A stretch of DNA of 64,000 bases from contig NZ_JADPEG010000002.1 in assembly GCF_015667585.1 (NCBI RefSeq), positions 186,001-250,000 on the forward strand, read 5' to 3'. How positions within the stretch are numbered: position 1 is the stretch's first letter; every line of letters starts with the position of its first letter. The position numbers and the translations under genes are program-made. Under the pieces are notes generated by a model, which had not been told where the DNA came from, searched no databases, and worked only from the letters and a program-made list of their open reading frames with translations. The DNA is from Clostridium sp. D33t1_170424_F3. Lineage in GTDB: Bacteria; Bacillota; Clostridia; Oscillospirales; Acutalibacteraceae. Shown piece after piece: positions 50,383-59,185 of the stretch.

Positions 50383-50931
50383 CTATACCTCCTGCCAAAC
50401 GGCGGAACCCTCCCCAGCTGCAAACCAGTCGGAAAGCGTCTGATAAAAACGCAGGATTCCCCGGTTCCCAAACCAGCCCACGCCGCAGGGGATTTCCGGC
50501 TCCCTCCAGGGGCGAATCCGCATATTCCCATCGGAAGAAACATCGTATACCAGAATCCCCGGTGTGCCGCTCTCCTCTTCATAATAAATGGAAAGCCAGA
50601 AATAGGTCGTCACGGTTGTTGATGAGTTGGAACCAAACAATTTTATCCGCCGGTTGACAGGGAATTCCCGCAACAGCGCGAGGATCCGTTCCACCTCCGC
50701 CGGATCGCTCGTGGAAATTGTCTCCGTCTGGGAACCGCCATCCGCGCCGGGCACGGAGACAATCCGCGAAATGGTGATTTTTTGGATCTTTCTCTTTTCC
50801 AGTAAATCATCCGGTGAAAGCGGGCGGGTGCACCACAGGAAGAGCAGGACACACAGCAAAAGCAGAATAAAGATCATTGCATATGGAAGCTTTTTATGAT
50901 GTAAAAATTGACTTAAAGCGCCACTCTTCAT
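50383..50931 (-). CDS. Membrane-anchored protein, unknown function
   Basis: 182 residues: basic N-terminus, one membrane segment (about residues 18-36), then an extracytoplasmic part with SDPAEVERILALLREFPVNR and a tryptophan-rich end (CGVGWFGNRGILRFYQTLSD, WFAAGEGSAVW). The pattern resembles anchored proteins with a small alpha/beta domain, but no family is recognised. The ATG at 50931 follows AAAAGGAGGAATATTGG. Single gene. Confidence 0.65.
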   Translation of the reverse strand: MKSGALSQFLHHKKLPYAMIFILLLLCVLLFLWCTRPLSPDDLLEKRKIQKITISRIVSVPGADGGSQTETISTSDPAEVERILALLREFPVNRRIKLFGSNSSTTVTTYFWLSIYYEEESGTPGILVYDVSSDGNMRIRPWREPEIPCGVGWFGNRGILRFYQTLSDWFAAGEGSAVWQEV

Positions 50932-51154
50932 CCAATATTCCTCCTTTTGTATTATGTTAAGAAAATCATAAGCGTTTATAAGAGAAAAGACAACCTGTTT
51001 TTGGAGAAAAATATTCACGCAGTCTGGTGAACAACATTTTTTTGAAGCTCGTATTTGTACTTGGAAGCCTCCCTTCTCCACATCCCAGCCTTTACGGAAA
51101 AGGGAAATTATGATAAACTTAGCAATATATGAAATTGTGAAAGGATCCTGTGTT

Positions 51155-52345
51155 ATGGACTATCGTTTTTCCGATCGCGTGCAGACGCTCAAGCCGTCTG
51201 CGATCCGCGAAATCTTCAAGTATGCCGCCGACCCCACCGTGGTCTCCCTTTCCGCCGGCAATCCGGCGCCGGAGGCGTTCCCGGCCAAAGAAATTTCTGA
51301 AATTTCCGCCCGCATTCTGCTGGAGCATCCGATTGATGCGCTGCAGTACGGCCTGACGGAGGGCTACGTGCCGCTGCGCCAGCATGTCTCCGCCTATATG
51401 AAGGAAAAGCACAATGTGGGCCGCGATTTTGACGACATCCTCATTACCTCCGGCGCACAGCAGGTCATGGACCTGTTTACAAAATCCCTGTGCAACGAGG
51501 GCGACGTCGTCCTGTGCGAAGCGCCGAGCTTTATCGGCTCGCTGAATACGTTCCGTTCCTATAACGCCCGCCTGCGCGGCGTCCCGATGGACGCCGACGG
51601 CATGAATATGGACGCTCTGGAGCAGGCGCTCAAAGAAGAAAAGAACGCCAAATACATCTATACCATTCCGAATTTCCAAAATCCCTCCGGCATCACCATG
51701 AGCCTGGAGAAGCGCAAACAGCTTTACGCGCTAGCGAAGCAATATAACGTCCTGATTCTGGAGGATAACCCGTACGGCGACCTGCGCATCAAGGGCGACT
51801 ATATTCCAACAATCAAATCCATGGACGAGGACGGCATCGTCGTCTACGCGGGCACCTTCAGCAAGGTGATCTCTCCCGGCATGCGCGTGGGCTATGCGAT
51901 CGCGCCGAAAGACCTGCTGCAGAAGATGATCGTCTGCAAACAGGGCGCGGACGTGCACACCTCCATGTGGAGCCAGATTATCTGCGATGAATTCATCACC
52001 AAATACGATTTTGAGGCGCATCTGGAACACCTGCGCGAACTGTACCGTGCAAAATCCGCGCTCGCCCTCCGCAAGATGGACGAATGCCTGGTCCCCAACA
52101 AGATTACATACAACCCGTTCGAAGGCGGCCTTTTCATGTGGTGCACCCTGCCGGACGGTGTGGATATGCCCACGTTCTGCAAGCAGGCGGTGCTGCGCAA
52201 GGTCTGCGTCGTGCCAGGCAACGCGTTCCTGACCGACGAAAGCGCGCCCTGCCAAAGCTTCCGCATCAACTATTCCACCCCGACGGACGAACAGCTCGTC
52301 AAGGGCATCGAGATTCTTGGCCAGCTCGCCAAGGACGTGCTGTAA
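51155..52345 (+). CDS. PLP-dependent aminotransferase, class I/II (LysN/MocR-like)
   Basis: A 396-residue fold-type I aminotransferase: SLSAGNPAPEAFP near the N-terminus, LQYGLTEGYVPLRQH, ITSGAQQVMDL, YTIPNFQNPSGITMS, LEDNPYGDLR and the PLP lysine in AGTFSKVISPGMRVGY. These segments match the 2-aminoadipate/aromatic aminotransferase group, so a role in the last step of amino acid synthesis is possible but not proven. ATG at 51155 with AAAGGAT. It precedes trpS by ten bases, so the two are probably co-transcribed. Confidence 0.85.
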   Translation: MDYRFSDRVQTLKPSAIREIFKYAADPTVVSLSAGNPAPEAFPAKEISEISARILLEHPIDALQYGLTEGYVPLRQHVSAYMKEKHNVGRDFDDILITSGAQQVMDLFTKSLCNEGDVVLCEAPSFIGSLNTFRSYNARLRGVPMDADGMNMDALEQALKEEKNAKYIYTIPNFQNPSGITMSLEKRKQLYALAKQYNVLILEDNPYGDLRIKGDYIPTIKSMDEDGIVVYAGTFSKVISPGMRVGYAIAPKDLLQKMIVCKQGADVHTSMWSQIICDEFITKYDFEAHLEHLRELYRAKSALALRKMDECLVPNKITYNPFEGGLFMWCTLPDGVDMPTFCKQAVLRKVCVVPGNAFLTDESAPCQSFRINYSTPTDEQLVKGIEILGQLAKDVL

Positions 52346-52355
52346 GGAGGGCTCC

Positions 52356-53360
52356 ATGGAACAAAGTACCGAACGTAAAAAGGTCATATTCAGCGCGATA
52401 CAGCCAAGCGGCACCATTACCCTGGGCAACTATCTGGGCGCGCTGAAAAACTGGACGGCGATGCAGGATGAGTTCAACTGCATTTTCGCCCTTGCGGATC
52501 TGCACACCATTACCGTGCGGCAGGAACCCGCCAAATTCCGCCACAACATCCTGGAGGCCTACGCCCTGCTGCTGGCCTGCGGCGTAGACCTGGACAAAAG
52601 TATTTTCTTTATGCAGAGCCATGTTCACACACACGCGGAGCTGGCCTGGATTTTAAATTGCTACACGCAGTTCGGCGAGCTGTCCCGCATGACGCAGTTT
52701 AAGGATAAATCCGCCAAGCACGCGGACAACATCAACGCGGGCCTGTTCACTTATCCGGCCCTGATGGCGGCGGACATTCTGCTGTACCAGGCGGATCTGG
52801 TTCCCGTCGGGGCGGACCAGAAGCAGCATTTGGAGCTGACCCGCAACATCGCGGAACGCTTCAACGGCCTGTACAGTCCCACCTTTGTAGTGCCGGACCC
52901 GTACATTCCGAAAAATGGCGCGCGTGTGATGTCCCTGCAGGATCCGTCCCGCAAGATGAGCAAATCCGACGAAAACGCCAACAGTTATGTCGCGCTGCTG
53001 GATCAGCCGGAGGATATTCTGCGCAAATTCAAGCGGGCTGTCACAGACAGCGAGGCAAGCGTCCACTACGCGGAGGGCAAGGACGGCGTAAACAACCTGA
53101 TGGGCATTTATTCCTCCATCACCGGCCGCACCTTTGAGCAGATTGAACAGGAATTCGCAGGCAAGGGCTACGGCGATTTCAAAACCGCTGTTGGCGAGGC
53201 CGTGGTTGAACACCTGCGCCCCATCCAGGAGCGGTACGCGGATTACATCAAAAACAAGGATTACCTGCAGCAATGTTACCGTGACAGCGCGGAAAAAGCG
53301 CTGGCGATTTCGATCCGCACCCTGCGCAAGGTCATGAAAAAAATCGGCTATGTACAATAA
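52356..53360 (+). CDS. trpS: Tryptophanyl-tRNA synthetase
   Basis: Class I synthetase for tRNA-Trp, 334 residues. The HIGH-type motif is PSGTITLGNYLG (about residues 17-28) and the KMSKS motif is RKMSKSDENAN. Typical segments ADLHTITV and MAADILLYQADLVPVGADQ lie between. ATG with AAGGAGG. No T-box was found ahead of it; it appears to be transcribed with the upstream aminotransferase. Confidence 0.96.
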   Translation: MEQSTERKKVIFSAIQPSGTITLGNYLGALKNWTAMQDEFNCIFALADLHTITVRQEPAKFRHNILEAYALLLACGVDLDKSIFFMQSHVHTHAELAWILNCYTQFGELSRMTQFKDKSAKHADNINAGLFTYPALMAADILLYQADLVPVGADQKQHLELTRNIAERFNGLYSPTFVVPDPYIPKNGARVMSLQDPSRKMSKSDENANSYVALLDQPEDILRKFKRAVTDSEASVHYAEGKDGVNNLMGIYSSITGRTFEQIEQEFAGKGYGDFKTAVGEAVVEHLRPIQERYADYIKNKDYLQQCYRDSAEKALAISIRTLRKVMKKIGYVQ

Positions 53361-53385
53361 TTCTCTTTCCATCATATAACATAAG

Positions 53386-53428
53386 AATGCCCGCGAAATC
53401 CGTATTCATTGGATTTCGCGGGCATTTT
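53386..53428. terminator. Bidirectional intrinsic terminator
   Basis: A 16-base stem AATGCCCGCGAAATCC (53386-53401) with 53411-53426, nine-base loop, then TTTT-type tails. It ends the trpS unit and could also stop minus-strand transcripts from 53486. Confidence 0.88.
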
Positions 53429-53485
53429 CCTATGGTTTCAGAGCTGCTTTTCGTTTTTTGCAAACCTCGGCTTTTACAAAGATTT

Positions 53486-54139
53486 TTATGATACAGCCGC
53501 TTCCAGCTTGAGGATATGCGCGTTGAGCAATTCCCGGAATGTATCGTTCCGGGCCATATTCCCCTGCGCGTCCTTGTATTTTACCGGGGTATAGTAACGG
53601 TTCTGCCGCTGCCCGCGCAAAAAGGTCAGCGCTTCTTCCCTGCGTCCAAGCGACACCATGCTGTCCGCCGCCTTAATGGCAAACATGGCGCGGTACGGCT
53701 CCAGCCGGTATGCTTCCAGATAGTGCGAAACGGAGGCTTCCGATTTTCCCAGCGCCTGTTCCGCTGCCGCGAGATCCGCCACAATGGACGCGCGGCTCGC
53801 CGCCGCCCCGTTGACCGGGATTCCATCTTCCCCCACCGTCTTGCGGGGCAGGTCCGTCCATCCATCCGTTGCCAGATAAGCCGCCGCGCATTTTGCGGCC
53901 TGGCCGCTGTATCTGCCGCCCAGCCAGCTGTACGCCTTGGTCGATAAATAGAGCTGCGGCGGCGTTACGGGCGGACTGCATAACTCCACTACTTTCAAAA
54001 GTACGTGCGTCTGGTCCCCAAGCTCCTGTGTGAGCTGCCTGGCCCTGCCCTCCAGCTCATACGGGTGCGGGACCGCCCCGCCGATGGTATGAAACAGCGC
54101 GGCAGCCAGTTCCGTTTGGTTTTCTTTTTGGTTTGGCAT
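53486..54139 (-). CDS. TPR-like helical protein, unknown function
   Basis: A 217-residue soluble protein made mostly of helices. The C-terminal half (QALGKSEASVSHYLEAYRLE, AADSMVSLGRREEALTFLRG) looks like two tetratricopeptide-type repeats. The N-terminal part contains YLSTKAYSWLGGRYSGQAAK. No family recognised. ATG start. Single gene, 104 bp downstream of mcsB on the same strand. Confidence 0.65.
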   Translation of the reverse strand: MPNQKENQTELAAALFHTIGGAVPHPYELEGRARQLTQELGDQTHVLLKVVELCSPPVTPPQLYLSTKAYSWLGGRYSGQAAKCAAAYLATDGWTDLPRKTVGEDGIPVNGAAASRASIVADLAAAEQALGKSEASVSHYLEAYRLEPYRAMFAIKAADSMVSLGRREEALTFLRGQRQNRYYTPVKYKDAQGNMARNDTFRELLNAHILKLEAAVS

Positions 54140-54243
54140 TGCGTTCCCTTCTTCCCTGGGGAGCCGCTGAAATCAGCTGATCCTCAATTTTTCTCCATTA
54201 TATAGCGCGGGCCGCACAAATGCAAGTTTCCCTCCGACGAACC

Positions 54244-55266
54244 TCAAGCGAGGACGCGGTGGATGATCTCCGCACGCAGGCTTTCCCGCTGCGACTGCGT
54301 GAGCCTCCTGCCGCACGCCAGCGTCAGGGTAGCGGGCTGCAGCTCCATCAACAGGGCGTCCAGCTTTTCATAGGCCACGCCGGAGAGCAGACCCGTCGCC
54401 ACACCAAAACGCACACTGTACAGCAGACTTGCCATTTCCTGATTGCTGATCATTCTCGCGTTCTGCAAAACGCCCAGCGCGCGGCTGACCGCGTCCTGTA
54501 CCTCCAGCTTTTCCGCCAATGTCAGGCGGGCCGTACGCTCCTGCACCAGAAGCTGCTGGGCAATGCTCTTCAGGTTCCGCAGGGCGTCCTCCTCAGAAAG
54601 CCCCAGCGTCAGCCGGTTGGAAAGCAGGTACCGCGCGGTCCCCTCGCTCTCCTGCTCCGTATCAAACGGTTCTTCCTCCAGGGACAGGCCCAGCTTGGCG
54701 AGACCCGCCGCGATCCGGCCCAGGGAGCCGTTCTCGTGCAGCGCCGGCAGGTGCAGCAGCAGGGAAGCCCGCATTCCCGTCCCTAAATTCTGCGGGTCCT
54801 GCGTCAGATAGCCAAATTTTGTGTCAAAGGCAAAATGCAGCGCCTTATCGAGAATGGTATCCATCCGGTCGGCCTCCGCATAGGCGTTTTCCAGGTCCAG
54901 GCCCGCATGGAACACCTGAATGCGCAGATGGTCCTCGTCGTTCACCACCAGAGAAACCGCCTCATCCTGCGTAAACAACAGGCCGCCCTGCCGGCTCGCC
55001 GGGAAATCCGGGCGTACCATGCGGCGTTCTGCGAAGGAAAGCCCCTCCATACGGGCGATTTCCTCCATGCTCTGATAGGCAAACTGGTGGCCGACCGCCG
55101 TGTTCTCATCGGTGGCCGCTTCAAAAATCATCTGTTCAATCTGGCGGCGGCCCGCGGCGTTCATCCGCTGCGGATAGGGATAGCCCGGCAGGCTGCGCGC
55201 CAGGCGGATACGCGTGCTGATCACGACGTCTCCCTGCTCCCCACCCTGCTCGTACCATTTATTCAT
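54244..55266 (-). CDS. mcsB: Protein arginine kinase McsB
   Basis: Phosphorylates arginines on proteins, marking them for ClpCP in Firmicutes. The 340-residue protein has the phosphagen-kinase fold: ISTRIRLARSLPGYPYP, VVNDEDHLRIQVFHAGL, and LGTGMRASLLLHLPAL. The start at 55266 lies inside mcsA (eight-base overlap) and gives the usual N-terminus. The usual partners ctsR and clpC are not adjacent. Confidence 0.93.
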   Translation of the reverse strand: MNKWYEQGGEQGDVVISTRIRLARSLPGYPYPQRMNAAGRRQIEQMIFEAATDENTAVGHQFAYQSMEEIARMEGLSFAERRMVRPDFPASRQGGLLFTQDEAVSLVVNDEDHLRIQVFHAGLDLENAYAEADRMDTILDKALHFAFDTKFGYLTQDPQNLGTGMRASLLLHLPALHENGSLGRIAAGLAKLGLSLEEEPFDTEQESEGTARYLLSNRLTLGLSEEDALRNLKSIAQQLLVQERTARLTLAEKLEVQDAVSRALGVLQNARMISNQEMASLLYSVRFGVATGLLSGVAYEKLDALLMELQPATLTLACGRRLTQSQRESLRAEIIHRVLA

Positions 55267-55627
55267 CGGCGTCTTCCCCTCCTTCCAGCGCCTTGATCTG
55301 ATCGCGCAGCGCGGCGGCATACTCAAAATTCTGGGTATTGATCGCCTCGCGCAGTGCGCGGCGCTTCACCATCAGCTGGCTGCCCTGCCGGGGCTGGGGC
55401 AGGTTCGCCCCCGGGACTTTGCCGCAGTGGACAGCTTCCCCATGGATGCGCTGGATCATCGGGGCCAGCCGCTCATAGAAGGTGTGGTAGCATTCGGCGC
55501 AGCCCGCATGGCCGCCGCGGACAATATCGTCAAACGATGCGCCGCATACAGGGCAGTGGACGTCCACTACCACGCGCACATGCGCCGGGACGGATTTCCG
55601 TCCGCTTTCCTGATGTATCGGTGCCAT
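55259..55627 (-). CDS. mcsA: McsA-like activator, short form with one zinc-type CxxC cluster
   Basis: Activates McsB in relatives. The 122 residues contain one four-cysteine cluster (VHCPVCGASFDDI and AGCAECYHTFYERL) and a C-terminal UvrB/UvrC-type helix pair (ALREAINTQNFEYAAALRDQ). Typical McsA is about 170-185 residues with an additional N-terminal zinc cluster, which is missing here. The ATG at 55627 has GGAGG at good spacing, and no upstream codons encode the missing cluster. Overlaps mcsB by eight bases. Confidence 0.82.
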   Translation of the reverse strand: MAPIHQESGRKSVPAHVRVVVDVHCPVCGASFDDIVRGGHAGCAECYHTFYERLAPMIQRIHGEAVHCGKVPGANLPQPRQGSQLMVKRRALREAINTQNFEYAAALRDQIKALEGGEDADE

Positions 55628-55651
55628 AGGCCCATTCCTCCATTCTGTTTA

Positions 55652-55668
55652 AGCGAACGGCGTTCGCT
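55652..55668. promoter_or_regulatory. 17-bp inverted repeat upstream of mcsA
   Basis: Arms AGCGAACG and CGTTCGCT around one central base, 25 bp before the mcsA start codon. It is not a CtsR direct repeat. It resembles the Firmicutes LexA box but has three instead of four bases between GAAC and GTTC. Confidence 0.4.
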
Positions 55669-55829
55669 CAGAAATTGTTTTCGCATTTCCTATCTATATA
55701 CAAATGAACGGTTCAATATATCCCTACCGCGCCGGACCCGCTGCAAAGCGCTTTTAAAAAATTCGTTGTAACACCTTTTGCCCCCTCGCAATATACTATA
55801 TTGTAAATCAAAAAAGGAGGCAAACAATT

Positions 55830-55991
55830 ATGTGTAACAATTTCTTAGGTGGCTGCGGCGGCGGTTGTTCTTGGATCATCATCCTCATCATCATCCTTCT
55901 GGTCTGTGGCTGCGGTAACGAAGGCGGCTGTGGCTGTGGCAACAATTGCGGCTGTGACAACGGCTGTGGCTGTGGCAACGGTTGCTGCTAA
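55830..55991 (+). CDS. Cys/Gly-rich small membrane protein
   Basis: 53 residues: MCNNFLGGCGGGCSW, then a hydrophobic stretch IIILIIILLVCGCG, then a tail made almost only of C, G, N and D (GCGCGNNCGCDNGCGCGNGC). Fifteen or so cysteines in all. AAAGGAGG lies nine bases before the ATG and a terminator follows. Small proteins of this YjcZ-like or 'high-cysteine' style are linked with spores in other Firmicutes; that is only a resemblance here. Confidence 0.65.
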   Translation: MCNNFLGGCGGGCSWIIILIIILLVCGCGNEGGCGCGNNCGCDNGCGCGNGCC

Positions 55992-56002
55992 TCTCCGCAA
56001 CG

Positions 56003-56033
56003 AAAAGGGGCTGCATCAAGCGCAGCCCCTTTT
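56003..56033. terminator. Bidirectional intrinsic terminator
   Basis: A 12-base stem AAAAGGGGCTGC (56003-56014) with GCAGCCCCTTTT (56022-56033) and a seven-base loop. Shared by the Cys-rich gene and the convergent TSCPD gene. Confidence 0.88.
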
Positions 56034-56063
56034 CCTTTTCCCATCGTCCGGACAAGCCTTCCG

Positions 56064-56318
56064 TTATTCCTGCCGCGCCTTAGCCTCTGTCAGCGCACGT
56101 GCAAGCTGATCCGGACAAGAGGTCGGCTTGAACCCGCACTGAATTCCTTTACAGCGTTCGATAACGTCGTCCGCTTTCATTCCCGCAATCAGCGACGCAA
56201 TCCCCTTGAGGTTCCCATTGCAGCCCCCGACAAACTGGACGGACTTGATCATATCCCCGTCCAGCTCCAGATGAATTTCCGAGGAACAAACGCCTCGCGT
56301 TTTGTATGTATATTGCAT
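56064..56318 (-). CDS. TSCPD-domain protein
   Basis: 84 residues with TRGVCSSEIHLELDGD, FVGGCNGNLKGIASLIAGM and the name-giving PTSCPDQLARAL. The same domain forms the C-terminus of some adenosylcobalamin-dependent ribonucleotide reductases; stand-alone forms such as this are of unknown function. Cysteines are conserved and may bind metal. ATG start; 37 bp downstream of the PHP gene on the same strand, so possibly co-transcribed. Confidence 0.82.
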   Translation of the reverse strand: MQYTYKTRGVCSSEIHLELDGDMIKSVQFVGGCNGNLKGIASLIAGMKADDVIERCKGIQCGFKPTSCPDQLARALTEAKARQE

Positions 56319-56355
56319 TCTGTCAACTCCCAGAAAAATTTTGCCTGAAAATATT

Positions 56356-57195
56356 TTACAATATATTGCGCCGGATGCGCGCTTTCAACTGTTCAAGCGA
56401 TTCTTCCGGCGTTGTGCACGAGCCGATCGGGTATGGAAGCTTGCTGTACATCCCGTGAAAATCTGTTCCCCCGGTTTTCAGCAAACCGTATTGCTCCGCG
56501 ATTTGCCGGACCCGCGCTTCATCTTCCTCTGTATGGCGCGTATGCCAGACCTCCACGCCTTCAATCTCGCGGTCCTGCGCGAGCTGCTCCAGCAAATCGA
56601 AGCTGTCGTATACAGGCGGATGCGCCAGTACGGCCAGTCCGCCCGCCGCATGGATCTGCCGGATGACGTCGTGTACGTCCGGATACTCCGTTTTGCAGTA
56701 TGCCAGGCCGGTGCGCGGCCGGAACAGCTTTTGATAAACGGTTCCATAAAAACTGTCCGCATATCCCGCGTCGATCAACGCATGCATGATGTGTTGTTTA
56801 AATAAATTGGTACTGCCGTGGGCGCGATGAACCACCATCTCCTGTGTGATGGGATAAATGCGCATCACCTTCTGCAAAGACATCTGCACCGACCTGCGCC
56901 GGTTTTCTCCGATTTTCCTGCAGAGGCCCTCCAACCGGTTCATATAGGTGCAGCCGTAGCACAGGATATGCGCTTTACGTCCCGTTGCGGGATCGGTACA
57001 GGAGAACTCCGCACCGGGAAGCACCTCCACCCCGTGCCGCTCGCCGTATATTTTGGCGCGCACCGCGCCGGAAAAGGTATCGTGATCCGTCACCGCAATC
57101 GTGGAAATGCCTTTCTGTCTTGCCAGCAGGACCAATTCCTCAATGCTCACGGACCCATCGGACATTTTTGTATGGCAATGCAAATCTGCCGCCAT
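56356..57195 (-). CDS. PHP-domain phosphoesterase (TrpH/RNase AM-like)
   Basis: 279 residues of the PHP superfamily with metal ligands in order: ADLHCHTKMSDGS (about residues 3-15), VTDHDTFSG, GAEFSC, AHPPVYD and GGTDFHGMYS. Related enzymes (YciV/TrpH) hydrolyse 3',5'-bisnucleotides or trim RNA 5' ends. The insertion after residue 80 fits that group. ATG start. Followed by the TSCPD gene. Confidence 0.85.
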   Translation of the reverse strand: MAADLHCHTKMSDGSVSIEELVLLARQKGISTIAVTDHDTFSGAVRAKIYGERHGVEVLPGAEFSCTDPATGRKAHILCYGCTYMNRLEGLCRKIGENRRRSVQMSLQKVMRIYPITQEMVVHRAHGSTNLFKQHIMHALIDAGYADSFYGTVYQKLFRPRTGLAYCKTEYPDVHDVIRQIHAAGGLAVLAHPPVYDSFDLLEQLAQDREIEGVEVWHTRHTEEDEARVRQIAEQYGLLKTGGTDFHGMYSKLPYPIGSCTTPEESLEQLKARIRRNIL

Positions 57196-57284
57196 CCTAT
57201 CACCTCATTTGAATCCGCTCATTCCCTGATAGATTCATTATAATACAAATTGAATTGCAAAACAAGCAAAGGCGCCCCGGGATT

Positions 57285-58088
57285 TTATCCCTCCGGCGGC
57301 TGATACAGAAACTTTTCCGGCAGAAAAGTCTTTCGGTCGATGAACCAGAGGACCAGGTCCAACAGCCAGAACGCGATGGAAAAGCCCGTCAGCCCCAGCG
57401 CGTCGACGCGGAAAAAGCCCGCGAACTGCCCGATATACAGCAGGATCAGCGGAAGTGCCGCGTACGCCACCATTTGAAACGACTCCAGCCGGTTGCTGCT
57501 CCGGTTGAAGCTGAACACCATAAACAGCACACCGAAAACCGCCAGGCCTGGCGCCAGCAGCAGGATGATAGCCAGCCATTCCCAGTTGACAAAGAAGGGC
57601 AAGCCCAGCATGATATCCCCGACAGAAACGACAATCGTCAGCACCGCAAACGATATGGCGGAGCATAAAAAGGAAAGAAACATGCAGCAGCTCAGCTTGG
57701 CGCGGAAAATCTGCCGCACCCGCAGCGGGGTCAGCAGCAGGGTTTCAATGGTGCTGCGCTCCTTCTCTCCAACAAAAATACAGGAGGCGGAGACGGCGGA
57801 CGCCGTCAGCGGGATGATCAGATAAAACAGCGGGAACAGCAAATTGGTCAGAATATGGTAGATTCCCTGCTGCAGATTATAGCCAGCCGCGCTTTCCGGC
57901 AGGAGGGTCAGCATCTTCCCAACGCCTTCCGCCTGTTCCATGGGCACCAAACGGACCATTGCGAGGAAAAGCGACGGCAGTACGATCACCAGCAGCACCG
58001 GTACCGCAATCAGCGTGGCGCGCGCCATTTTAGAATTCCAGATTTCAATCAGGTCTTTTTTGACCAGCGCATGTTCAGACGGCGTCAT
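57285..58088 (-). CDS. ABC exporter permease (ABC-2 type)
   Basis: 267 residues with about six membrane segments: one after the N-terminal LIEIWNSKMARATLIAVPVL, and others around FPLFYLIIPLTASAVSASCI and the C-terminal half. The segment GEKERSTIETLLLTPLRVRQ is the typical coupling region of ABC-2/NatB-like permeases. The ATG at 58088 overlaps the ATPase gene by 14 bases. Together they make one exporter; substrate unknown. Confidence 0.85.
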   Translation of the reverse strand: MTPSEHALVKKDLIEIWNSKMARATLIAVPVLLVIVLPSLFLAMVRLVPMEQAEGVGKMLTLLPESAAGYNLQQGIYHILTNLLFPLFYLIIPLTASAVSASCIFVGEKERSTIETLLLTPLRVRQIFRAKLSCCMFLSFLCSAISFAVLTIVVSVGDIMLGLPFFVNWEWLAIILLLAPGLAVFGVLFMVFSFNRSSNRLESFQMVAYAALPLILLYIGQFAGFFRVDALGLTGFSIAFWLLDLVLWFIDRKTFLPEKFLYQPPEG

Positions 58089-59028
58089 TCTGCTTCTCCT
58101 CCTTTTGGCTGCGTCCCGCATAGACTTGATAGACTTCCTCCAGCGTCGGCTGCACCAGGCGCGCTTCCAATACTTCATGACCCTGTTCGATCATCCCGCG
58201 CAGCAATCCGGGCATTTCATCCTCATCCCGGAGCTCCATGCGCCACCAGCTGCCGCGCTGCCGCAGGGAGGACGCAGTGGTCTCGTCCAGCTTGAACTGT
58301 TCCAGCGTATCCCCGTCTTTCAGGCGAAATTCCGCATGGACACGGCATCCCGCCGTTTCGCACAGCGTCTGAAAATCCCCGGAGGCAATCAGTTCCCCTT
58401 CCCGCAGGATTCCGAAATCCGTGCAGACATGCTGGGCGTAGTAGAGCTGGCGCGTACAGAGAAGCACCGTGGTGTCCGACCGCTCCGCATAGCGGGAAAC
58501 CAGCGCGTTGACGGCCTTGGCGCTCTCGTAATCCAGTCCGCTGGTCGGTTCGTCCAGCAGCAGGACGCTGGGATAGTGCACCAGCGCCCTGGCCAAAGAC
58601 AATTTTTGCAGCATCCCCGTGGAATACCGGTGGACCGGCAGATCGCGCGCGTCCCAGAGCTCCAGCTCCTTCATCAGCTCCGAAGCGCGACGGGAAGCGT
58701 CCTTCTCCCGCAGGCCCGCGGCTTCCGCAAAAAAGACCAGGTTCTGTTCCCCGGTCATATGTGCGTACGGCTTCGCACTGTCGACCATCACGCCGCAGCG
58801 CTGGTGCACGCCGACGGGATTTTCCGCCGGGGACACCCCCAGAATGCTGCAGGTCCCACTGCTGGGTTTTGTCAGGCCGGAGAGCAGCCGGACAACCGTG
58901 GTTTTTCCCGCGCCGTCCGTCCCCAGCAGGCCAAACACGCCGCCCTGCGGAATCTGTAAATTCAAATGTTTAACCGCTTCCACGGTTCCATAGGTTTTCG
59001 ATAATTGCACCGCAGTGACCGCATCCAA
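58075..59028 (-). CDS. ABC exporter ATP-binding protein
   Basis: 317 residues. Walker A GLLGTDGAGKTT (the usual N is replaced by D), signature YSTGMLQKLSLARAL, Walker B VLLLDEPTSGLD, H-loop region weak (LLCTRQLYYAQHV in place of the usual histidine). A C-terminal extension of about 100 residues is common in CcmA/NatA-type exporters. The start is taken as TTG at 59028, eight bases after AAAGGGGG; upstream in-frame codons do not look like protein. Overlaps the permease gene. Confidence 0.87.
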   Translation of the reverse strand: MDAVTAVQLSKTYGTVEAVKHLNLQIPQGGVFGLLGTDGAGKTTVVRLLSGLTKPSSGTCSILGVSPAENPVGVHQRCGVMVDSAKPYAHMTGEQNLVFFAEAAGLREKDASRRASELMKELELWDARDLPVHRYSTGMLQKLSLARALVHYPSVLLLDEPTSGLDYESAKAVNALVSRYAERSDTTVLLCTRQLYYAQHVCTDFGILREGELIASGDFQTLCETAGCRVHAEFRLKDGDTLEQFKLDETTASSLRQRGSWWRMELRDEDEMPGLLRGMIEQGHEVLEARLVQPTLEEVYQVYAGRSQKEEKQNDAV

Positions 59029-59074
59029 AACGCAGTCCCCCTTTCGGTTTTTGGTTCCATGATATAAAAGAACA

Positions 59075-59124
59075 GGGGCGTACAACACGCCCCCATTCCA
59101 ACAGGGTTCTTCCGCAAAGAACCC
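59075..59124 (-). terminator. Tandem hairpins downstream of the group B hydrogenase gene
   Basis: Two hairpins between the hydrogenase stop (59186) and the ABC gene: an eight-base stem GGGTTCTT/AAGAACCC (59104-59124) and a seven-base stem GGGGCGT/ACGCCCC (59075-59093). On the minus strand the second is followed by TGTTCTTTTAT, a moderate T-rich tail. Confidence 0.6.
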
Positions 59125-59185
59125 CTCTATCAATTTCCCCTCAAGCAACCGGAATTATCCGGCAAATGTTCTGGAATCTTTTCAA

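Noticed and set aside
52346-52356. T-box leader for trpS
   Set aside because: Only ten bases separate trpS from the upstream aminotransferase gene, and no T-box sequence or antiterminator was seen before either gene. The same holds for proS.
55652-55668. LexA (SOS) box upstream of mcsA
   Set aside because: The inverted repeat has GAAC-3-GTTC, whereas the Firmicutes LexA site needs four bases between the half-sites.
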